From contig MGTX01000028.1 of the NCBI GenBank assembly GCA_001799675.1, positions 25,730 through 89,729 of the forward strand: DNA of 64,000 nucleotides, written 5' to 3'. A model generated the notes under the pieces. That model searched no databases and was not told where the DNA came from. It saw only the letters and a list, made by a program, of their open reading frames with translations. The DNA comes from Elusimicrobia bacterium GWA2_66_18 (GTDB lineage Bacteria > Elusimicrobiota > Elusimicrobia > UBA1565 > UBA9628). The translations under genes and the position numbers were made by a program. The first letter of the stretch is position 1. The number at the start of each line of letters is the position of its first letter. Positions 1 through 8,600 of this stretch are shown piece by piece.

Positions 1-383
1 ATGCCCCGGCTGCGGCGGAAGATGTGGGCGTACATCTGACACGCGGCGCCGACCGTCGGGGTGTAGATGATCGGCATCAACTCATCGATGTAGTCCTGAA
101 CGGCGCGGTAGAAGAGGGTCTCATTGCGATCCAGGAGCGCGATCATCTCCACGTACTTCTGGAGATCGCTGGTCTGGCGGCGGATGTTGTTGATGAGGCG
201 CAGAACCTGCTGGTCCATGGTCGAGACGCGGGGCGGCAGGAGGCCCAAAAGGCCCAGCTTCTTGCGCTCTTCGTTCGTGAAAGCGGTTCCCTTGTTAAGG
301 GACGGGTTATGGAGAAGGTCCACGCCGGTTTTCCCGGGATGGACGGATGTCTTGGCCGAGGGCGGGATCTTGGTGGCAGGCAT
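1..383 (-). CDS. NAD(P)-dependent malic enzyme, N-terminal part (runs off window)
   Basis: Oxidative decarboxylation of malate to pyruvate in the cytosol. This frame is open to the window edge, so it is missing from the ORF track. I translated it by hand from the reverse strand, starting at the ATG at 383. It reads MPATKIPPSAK..., then LLHNPSLNKGTAFTNEER and a stretch matching the malic enzyme N-terminal signature, ELMPIIYTPTVGAACQMYAHIFRR. A strong ribosome site (AAAGGAGG, 4 nt spacer) precedes the ATG. About 127 codons are visible; the NAD-binding domain and the catalytic Lys/Asp region lie outside. It is transcribed divergently from rmlC. Family confidence is high; cofactor choice cannot be judged. 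Confidence 0.9.
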   Translation of the reverse strand, partial: MPATKIPPSAKTSVHPGKTGVDLLHNPSLNKGTAFTNEERKKLGLLGLLPPRVSTMDQQVLRLINNIRRQTSDLQKYVEMIALLDRNETLFYRAVQDYIDELMPIIYTPTVGAACQMYAHIFRRSRG

Positions 384-462
384 GCTTCCTCCTTTCGCAA
401 CGATTTTACCAAAGATTCCGCCTCGGATTGCCATCCGCAAAGAGAATCGCTAAGATGAGCGC

Positions 463-1011
463 ATGGCGATCACCTTCACCCCCTACGGCGGCATCGACGG
501 CCTTCTGGTCGTCGAAGGCGAGGATTTCCCGGATGACCGGGGAACCTTCATGGAATCTTTCCGGACCGACGTCTGGGCCAAGGCCGGCCTGCCCCCCCTC
601 CTCCAGGACAACCTCTCTCGATCCAAGCGCGGGGTCATCCGCGGCCTGCATTACCAGAGGCAACCCCATGCCGTGGGCAAACTGGTGCGCTGCGTGAGCG
701 GCCGGATATTCGACGCGGCCGTGGACATCCGCAAAGACTCCTCGAGCTTCGGCAAGTGGGCTTCGATCGAACTCGATGGGTCGGGCAACCGGGCCTTTTG
801 GATCCCGGCCGGGTTCGCCCACGGCTTCTGCTCCCTCACCGACGACGCCGTCGTCGCCTACAAAGTGACCGGCTACTGGGCCCCGAACGTGGATGGGGGG
901 CTGAGATGGAACGATCCGTCCGTCGGCGTGGCCTGGCCCCTGCCCGCCGGCGAGGTCCGCCTCAGCCCCAAAGACGCCGCCCTGCCCTTCCTCGGCGAGC
1001 TCGGCCGATGA
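463..1011 (+). CDS. rmlC: dTDP-4-dehydrorhamnose 3,5-epimerase (RmlC)
   Basis: Epimerises dTDP-4-keto-6-deoxyglucose at C3 and C5 in dTDP-L-rhamnose synthesis, feeding surface polysaccharide. The 182 residues match the family length (180-185). Visible motifs are the N-terminal PDDRGTFMESFR, the catalytic-His segment RGLHYQ near residue 65, the AFWIPAGFAHGF cupin strand, and VTGYWAPNVDGGLRWNDP with the conserved Tyr. No rmlA, rmlB or rmlD lies nearby, so it is a stand-alone rml gene here. The ribosome site at the ATG is weak. The stop overlaps the next start (ATGA), implying translational coupling with the thioredoxin gene. Confidence 0.93.
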   Translation: MAITFTPYGGIDGLLVVEGEDFPDDRGTFMESFRTDVWAKAGLPPLLQDNLSRSKRGVIRGLHYQRQPHAVGKLVRCVSGRIFDAAVDIRKDSSSFGKWASIELDGSGNRAFWIPAGFAHGFCSLTDDAVVAYKVTGYWAPNVDGGLRWNDPSVGVAWPLPAGEVRLSPKDAALPFLGELGR

Positions 1012-2627
1012 TCGGTCTCCTCGCCGCCCTCGCCCTGCCCGCCTGCGCCGCGCAGAACTCGCTGCTGCGCTCCCGCCCGGCCGCCGCCCTGGTCAACGAG
1101 ACCATCGAGCTCAAGCCCGTCGATGGTCATCACTTCAACCTGGAGGCCCCGCAGAAATGCGGTTCGAACCGGGCCGACGAGGTTCTCCCCCGCCGCTTTC
1201 GCTGCCAGATCAAGGCGAGCGGCAAGGTCGCCGTCCTCGTCAGCATCTGCGACGACGCCAAGACCTTCTGCCGACAGGAGCGCTTCGAGGTGGAGGTCCG
1301 CGGCGTCTCCGCGCAAGCGGCCGCGTCCTCCCCGGCGCAATCCCCTCCCAGAGGCGGCAAGCGCGCGCCCGAGGGCTTCATCGACAACGAGCCGTCCAAG
1401 GCCTTGGCCCTGGCGCGGCGCGAGGGACGACTCCTCTTCATAGACTTCTACGGCATCTGGTGTCCCCCCTGCAACGAATTGGAGGAGCACGCCTACCCCG
1501 ACCCCTCCTTCCAGGCCGCCGCCGCGGACTTCGTGAAGATCGGACTCGACGCGGACGCCGAGATATCCTTCGACTGGAAGGCTCGCTTCAAGGTCGGCGG
1601 CTACCCGACCCTCATCGTCGCGGACGCCGACCTCCGGGAACTGGGACGCGTCGTGGGCTATCGGACGGGACCGTCCCTGGCTCAGTTCCTGCGGGAAGCG
1701 AAGTCTTTCCAGGGGGAGCCGGCCGAGCAGGAACGCCTGCGCGCGGCGCGCCGTCACGCGCAGCGCGGAGAGTTCGACGAGGTCGACAAGACGCTCTCCG
1801 GCATCGCCGGTCCCGACGTGGGAAGAGAACGCCTTCTAGCCCGGCGGGAACGCGCCCGCCGCGAGGAAGACCAGGCCGCGGACCTGGCCGCGGCCAAGGA
1901 ACTGGCCGCCGTGTTCCCGAACGACCCCCAGTTCTCGGACTGGGCCCTGGCGATCGCCGAGGCCGACCAGACCGCGGGGGCGGCCCTCAGGCAGCCTCTG
2001 CGCCGCTCGGTGGAGTACTGGTCCTCCTCCGCCGCGCTCGCAGAGTCGGGCTACGGCGTCGCCGATCTCATTTCCAACGAGGCGTCCTTCTTCGAGGCTC
2101 TAGGCTCGACCGATGAGGCCAGGGCCCTCTGGTCTAAGGCCGCCGACGCCTACGCGACGCAGGCCGCGCAGTCCCCCCTCAAGGTCCCGCGCGCCGCGAA
2201 CCTCGGCCGGGCCGAGGCCCTGAGCAGCGCCGGACGAAAAGCCGAGGCCCTGGCCCTCTACGCCGAGCTCGCGGCGGCGTACCCGGATGAGTTCACCTTC
2301 AACTACGAGTACGCCTCGGCGCTCAAAGACGACAGCCAGGCCGCGGACGCCTTTGCCTACGCGGTCAAAGCCGAGCGGAGCGCCTACGGAGACAACTGGC
2401 TGAGGGCGGTCCGCCTGAAAGCGGAGTTGGAATTAAAGCTCGACCGCGCGAAGGACGCGGCCAAAACCGTGGACGATGCCCTGGCCCAAGTGGTGATGCC
2501 TAAGTCCTCGGACGTCAGGACCGGGCGCTATCTACTCGCCCTGCGCCGCCTGCGCGAGACGATCACCGCCTCTTGCCCGGGTGCAAGCCGGGCGCGTCGC
2601 CCTGGGGCTCGACGGCTTTCTCCTTGA
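1008..2627 (+). CDS. Secreted thioredoxin-fold protein with TPR-like C-terminus
   Basis: The ORF track extends this frame to 756, but that part lies over rmlC. The ATG at 1008, overlapping the rmlC stop, gives a signal peptide (MIGLLAALALPACAAQ) and 539 residues. The N-terminal part (about 20-110) carries several Cys. A thioredoxin fold spans roughly 125-230 with the redox motif WCPPC in DFYGIWCPPCNELE and the cis-Pro segment VGGYPTLIV. The remainder is Ala-rich and helical, with repeating A-x-A-L-x-x-Y units typical of TPRs. The likely role is extracytoplasmic disulfide exchange or a thioredoxin-like chaperone. The 3' end overlaps the convergent giant gene by 65 bp. Confidence 0.85.
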   Translation: MIGLLAALALPACAAQNSLLRSRPAAALVNETIELKPVDGHHFNLEAPQKCGSNRADEVLPRRFRCQIKASGKVAVLVSICDDAKTFCRQERFEVEVRGVSAQAAASSPAQSPPRGGKRAPEGFIDNEPSKALALARREGRLLFIDFYGIWCPPCNELEEHAYPDPSFQAAAADFVKIGLDADAEISFDWKARFKVGGYPTLIVADADLRELGRVVGYRTGPSLAQFLREAKSFQGEPAEQERLRAARRHAQRGEFDEVDKTLSGIAGPDVGRERLLARRERARREEDQAADLAAAKELAAVFPNDPQFSDWALAIAEADQTAGAALRQPLRRSVEYWSSSAALAESGYGVADLISNEASFFEALGSTDEARALWSKAADAYATQAAQSPLKVPRAANLGRAEALSSAGRKAEALALYAELAAAYPDEFTFNYEYASALKDDSQAADAFAYAVKAERSAYGDNWLRAVRLKAELELKLDRAKDAAKTVDDALAQVVMPKSSDVRTGRYLLALRRLRETITASCPGASRARRPGARRLSP

Positions 2628-5600
2628 ACGACGGGTCGCGCGCGATGGCCATCGCGCGCAGGGCCGCGGCGGCCAGGAGAGGCTTGTCCTTGCTCGTCAG
2701 CATCCGCCACAGAATCGAGGGCTGGGGCGCCCCGTCCGGGCCCAGGTTCGCGCGCGCGTACTCGGCGAACTTGCCGGAGCGGACCACGATCTTGGCCCAC
2801 GCCTCCGGCGCGGCGAAGTAGGCCTGCTCGTGGCGAAAATGGATCGCGTCGTGTTCGGGGCTTACGCTCATGAGGCGCTCGAGCGCCGCCATATCCTCGG
2901 CGCGGCCCGCCTTCTCCAGGGCCAGCACGTAGGCGAGCATCACCGCCCAGGTGTCGTCGTCTTTGGAGACATCGCGCTCATCGAGATAGCGGTTGATGCC
3001 GGCCGAGAGCCCTCCGGAAAGGCGTTCGCGGGCGACCAGTTCGGCCCAGGCGGCGGCCGCCGCGTAGCGCCCGCTGCGGTCTCCGGTCCCGCGCTTGCCG
3101 TTCAGGACCTGCCGGAGCAGGTCCCAAACGCCCTGCGTCGGCGCGCTCGTCTCGCCGAGGAGCTTGAAGATGGCGATCTTGCGCGTCGTGCCGGACTGGT
3201 TCCAAGCCAAGTCGTCGGAGAACTCGGCGACCAGTTCGCCCTGACTGCCCATGCGCCGGTAGAACTGCGCCAGGCCGTCGCCATCCTCGCGGATGTCCTC
3301 GAGGTCGGACGGATAGCCCAGCGCTCCCAGGGCGCGCCGGGCGGCCGCAATGATTGCTCCGCCATTATCTAGGGAAGCGGCGCGAGAAGACGCCTCGCGC
3401 GTCGCCTGGAGGCCGGCGCGCTGGTATATCTCGGCCAAGGCGGCGATGAAGGCCGTCTTGAGCGGGGTGAAGGCGTCACCCTCAAGGTTGCCGGACTGGC
3501 GCAGCACCGCCTCCAGGGGCTCGATGTCGGCGGTCTCGCCCAGGCGCTGGAGCACCAGGGCCGCGGTCATCGCCATCGGGCTCTCGGAGCCGAGCTTGAC
3601 GGCGGGCGCGTCGCCGGACCAGCCGCGCTCCTTGATCCAGGTCCGCATCAGCGCGGCTTCCTCGGGGCCCGCGATGCGCGCGTAGGCCTCGGCGGCGGCG
3701 ATGCGGATGGATATCCCGTCTTGATCGTGCTTCGAGAGACGGGACTGGTCGATGAAGCGCAGCAAGAGGCCTCGCAGCTTGGCCGTCTCTCCGACTTGAT
3801 GCGGCGCGGCGGGCCCGTCGAAGACGGCCGCGGCCTTCTCCTTCGCCGGAGCGTCGACGAGCCGGGGGGCATCCTTGAGGATCTCCAGCCAGATCTGGGT
3901 GCGGCCGGAGGCGCTCGCGTAGCCCATGCGCGCGCCGGGGATGCCGCGCAGGCGGCCATAGAGGTCGAGCAGGTAATGGTTGCGCACGATGGAGGAGTGG
4001 AGGTTTAAGTCGTCGACGAGTCTCTGGGCGGCCTCGTAGCCGGCCGGCGGCGCGCCCGTGAAGTGGGCCGCGAGGTATTCCCTGTCCGCCTGAGTCAACT
4101 CGGCGTCGAAGCTCACCGCTAGCCGCACGGCGTCCGCGGAGACGGAACTGGTGAGTTCAAGCGGCTTGGCAAGCGCGGCCTTCTCGGCCTTGTCCTTGGC
4201 GAAGGCGACGAACTGCTTGAGCCAGCCCTCGCCGACCTCTCCCGGCCGCACCGCGACGGCGGAGACGACGGGCGCGCTCCAGCCGGCCCGCTCCACGGAG
4301 TCGGTCACGGCCTGGATCTCGGCGCGAAGCGCGGCGTCGGCGGCTTTCGGCTTATTGTGCAGGGCGGCGACGCTCCGCGCCGGCGGCGGCAGGCTCAGAG
4401 CCGAACCTGGAGCGAAGAAGGCCCGATCCGGCGCCGTCTCGGCCTTCTTGCCGTCCGAGGCGGGCGGGGCCGGACGCGCGCCGCGCATCATTTTGTCGAA
4501 GAGGCCCTCGGAGGGCTCCTCCGCCTCGCCGTCGCCGGCGAGGCGCTCGATGAGCGTGAAGACCTCCGCGGCGACCCGGCGCGCCGAGCCTTCGACCACG
4601 CTGCGGTCGGTGGTCCTCATGGGCTTGGCCTCGGCGACGAAGACGATCCTGCCGCCCTCGGCCCGGATATTGATGAGGCCGCCGCGCACGTTCTTGCGTC
4701 CCTGCGCCGCCTCGTCCAGTATCCACTTCGCCATCGGATCGATGATGTGCTTCTCGATGGCCGCGGTCATCGGGCGAGCGCCGTAGAGAGGCGAGAAGCC
4801 CTCGACCGCAAGGAAGTCGATGACCGACGGGTCGATCTCCAGCTCAGTGCCATGACGGTCGATCAGGAGGTCCTTGAACTCCGCCATCTGGAGCGAGGCG
4901 ATCTTGGCGATGTCCTGCCGGCGCAGGCGGTTGACGCGGATCCACTTGTTCTTGGAGCGCGGGTCCTCGTCGAGGCGGTTCAAGAACTCCGGACGGAAGC
5001 GGGCCTTAAGGCTAACGGACACTGCCTCGTCGAGCTCCTTGTCCCAGGCGGCCTCGATTTGCGCGATGTTCTTGGCGCGCAGCTCGATCGAGTCGTTGTG
5101 CTTCTCTACGGCCTCGATCATGGTAGCGTACTTCTCGCCGTCGACCGTGCCCATGCCGGCGTTGGAGGTCATAAGGATGACGGTGTTCTTGAAGTCGATG
5201 GTGCGGCCCTCGCCGTCGGTCAGGCGGCCGTCGTCCAGTATCTGCAGCAGCACGTCGAAGACCTTCGGATGGGCCTTTTCGATCTCGTCGAAGAGGATGA
5301 CGGAGTAGGGCTTCTTGCGCACCGCCTCGGTCAGTTGGCCTCCCTCGCCGTAGCCGACGTAGCCGGGAGGCGCGCCGGTCAGGCGCTGGGCGTTGTGCTC
5401 CTCCATGTATTCGGACATGTCCATGCGGATCATGGCCTCGGGGTCCTTGAAGAGGAATCGCGCCAGCTCCTTGGCGAGATAGGTCTTGCCCACGCCGGTC
5501 GGGCCCGTCAGCAGGAACTTGCCCATGGGCCGGTGGGGGTTGGAGAGGCCCGCCTTGTTGCGCCGGATGGCGTTGGCGATGGCCGTCAGCGCGGGCTCCT

Positions 5601-8600
5601 GGTTGACCACCCGCTCGCCGACGGTCTTCTCCATGTCGTTGTAGCGCGACGCGTCGTCGGCGCCCATGTCGAGCTGGCCGGAGGCGATGCCCGTCTTCTG
5701 CGCGATGACGCGCTTGACCACGTCGATGGTGATCCGGCCCTCGCCGTCCTTGACGGATTCGCGCTCGGCGTAGAGCGCCTCGGCCTTCTGGATGAGGCCG
5801 GCGATGCGGTTGTAGGACTCGATGGGCAGGGCCAAAGTCGAGGCGACGGCCTTGTCCATCAGGGCCTGGCGCGCCTCGTTGACGGCGACGACGAGCCGGC
5901 TCCAAATTTCACGGACGTCGAGGGTGATCGCCGCGCGCAGGTTGTCGGGACGCGCGAGCTCGGCGCCGTCCTGAACGGCCTTGATGGCCTTGTCCGGGTT
6001 GAAGTTCGTCTTGTCGAACTGGTCGGCGAGCTTGGCGGCCGCCGCCAGGGATTCATCCGGGATGAAAGCATCATGGAGCTTGCGCAGATGGCCCTTGAGC
6101 GCCCGCAGGATGGTGATGGTCTTCTCGACGCTAGGCTCCTCCACGTCGATCTTCTCGAAGCGCCGGCGGAAGGCGTCGTCCTTCTCGATGAACTCCTTGT
6201 AATCCTTGCGCGTGGTCGTGGCGATGACGGCGATGCGTCCGTCGCGCAAGGGCCCCTTCAGGGCATTGGCGATCTTCCGGCCGCTGGCGTCGAGGAAGAA
6301 CTTCTGGATCTCGTCCATCAAGACGATGACCTCGTTGCCGCGGGCGGGGCTCGGGTCGTTGAAGCGCGGCAGGAGATCGAGGACGGCCGAAAGGACCCCG
6401 ACGGGATCGTCGGCCGTCAGGATCTTGTTGATGTCGAGCTCGACGAGCCAGCGGCCCCGCAGGCGCTGGAACTGGAGGAGGGTCTCCGAGTCCGCCGTTG
6501 CGGCGCGCTCGGCGTCCTCGATCATCTCAGCGAGGCCCTCGGCGACCGCGGTCTTGCCGACGCCGGCCTCGCCGACGAGGATGACGCTGTTGCGCATCCC
6601 GCGCGGGGACGTCACGATGGGCAGCAGGCGCTTGACTTCCTCGGCGCGGGCGACCACGGGAGGACGCGGCTCGCCGGGGTTCTTGGCCAAGGGCCGCAGG
6701 TAGGTCGCCAGGGCCTTGATCTGCGCATCGTTGAGGGTCGTGCCGTCCTGCATCTTCCGGCCGGCGAGATAGGACAGCCACTCCGCCGCCGGGTCGCGGC
6801 GCGCTGGGTTCTTGGAGGCCTCGGTCTGGGCCTCGGCCGAGACCGCGCGAGCGGCGGCCTTGTCCCGGGCGGCCTGGGAGGCGGCGACCGGGGCCTCGCC
6901 GGGCTGTTCCTTGAAAGGCTTGACCTCGGCGACGGACGACCCTTCGTCCAAGGTCTCGTCGACCAGCATCTGGCGCGTCACGGCCGCGTCGGCTCCGTTG
7001 GGGACCTCGAGGAGGGCGAGGAGTTCGCTGCCTCGGAACTTCGGATACACCAGATTGAGGCGGCGCAGCTTCGCGTACTCCTTGATCGTCTCCTCGGTCG
7101 TTCCGGATTTGAACTGAACGAGGAGGGACTGCGCGTGGTTGTAGCTGACGGCCTCCAGGTAGGGCTGGATCAGCCGGTCCTCGAGGAAAGCGGCGGCGTT
7201 GGGGTGGACCTCGACGGCGATCACCGCCGCGTCTGCGGCCAGCGCCTTGGCGGCGTCGGCGACGTCTCGCAGGTTCTTCGCGTGGAGAACGTAATAGTCG
7301 TCCTGGCGGAAAAGGCGATTATCCCCGAGCCGGCCCAGGAGGGCCGTGATCTCCTCGGGGGTCGTCTCCCCCGCGAACTTCACCAGCAGCGTGGAGACGC
7401 CGTAATGCTCCTTGCCGTGCGAGGCGATCTTGGCCGGCAGAGCCACGGCCACGATGCGGTCGCGGACGATGAACGAGACCCTCACGGATTCGACCTCCTG
7501 CTCTCCTGCCAAGGCGCGCGCGATCTCCGCGGCATCCGCGGGGCTCCCCGCCGTGATGAGGGCCCCGCCGTCGCGCTGCTCGACCTCGTCATAAGCCTTA
7601 AGGATCCGGCCGACGTCCTTCCGGGTCGCGCCCCCCTTGAAGTCCACGAGGACCTGGCGGTCTCTGATATTCTCTCCCAAGACCTTGCCTTGCCAGCGCG
7701 ACGCGTCGGCGGTTTCGGTCTGGGGCTCGTCGCGGCCGGCCGGAATGGCGGTCGCGGGCGCCGCCCCCCGCGATGATAGCAGGTTGAAGAGATTGCGGGA
7801 GACGCGCACGTGGCGCGCCGCCGTCACGCCCTGGAATATCCTCGCCGCGTGGGCGGCGTCGACGAGATTGCCCAGCGTCAGTTTGATCTCTGAGATGAAG
7901 CCCAAGCCGTGGGGGGTGTGCGTGACCTGGAGTTCGTGAGTGGGCAGACGGTCCTCTCGAGTGCGCAGGTCCGTCAACAATCTCTCGAACTTATTAGGCA
8001 ACATCCACGTTTTGACGAATTCGCTGTGCTTCTCGCCGCTGTCCGCCATTAACTCTCCAAACTCGCTCGAGGTCATCCGGTCGATGAACTCGACGGCGAC
8101 GACGAAGGCGCCCAGGGAATCGTCCGGCTCGACCCCCCTGCCCGCAGACGCCGGAACGTCGGCGGCCGCGGGGGTCGGTCTCCCGGCCGCGGGCGCCTCG
8201 CCCCGCGCAAAGGACGGCAGGTCGAAGAGATTGCGGGAGATGCGCACGCGGCGCGTCGCCCCCACGCCCCGAAAGATTCTCGCCGTGAGAGCGGCGTCAT
8301 CGAGATTGTCCAACGTCAGCCTGGCCTCGGTGACGCGCCCGTCTAAATTGGTCCGGAGCATGCCATAGGGATCGTGCGCGACCTGGCCGGCGAGGTAGCT
8401 GGGCAGACCGTCATCTCGAATGAGCAAGGCCATCTTCACTCTGAACTCATCCAGGGTCATCTGGCCGGCGAACTCGACGGCGACGACCAAGGCGTCGAGG
8501 GAATCGTCCTGATATAACAACGCCCTGTGCGCAGACGCCGGGACGGCGCCGGTCGTCGCCAGAGCGCCCATCAGACCAAGGACGCCCAGGCCCGACAGCC

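Noticed and set aside
756-1007. Extension of the thioredoxin ORF upstream of 1008
   Set aside because: Overlaps rmlC out of frame and hides the signal peptide.
4357-7776. 1,139-aa plus-strand ORF
   Set aside because: Antisense to the M50-Clp gene; compositionally skewed (Leu/Gly/Asp/Val), no domain, a mirror of GC-rich codons.
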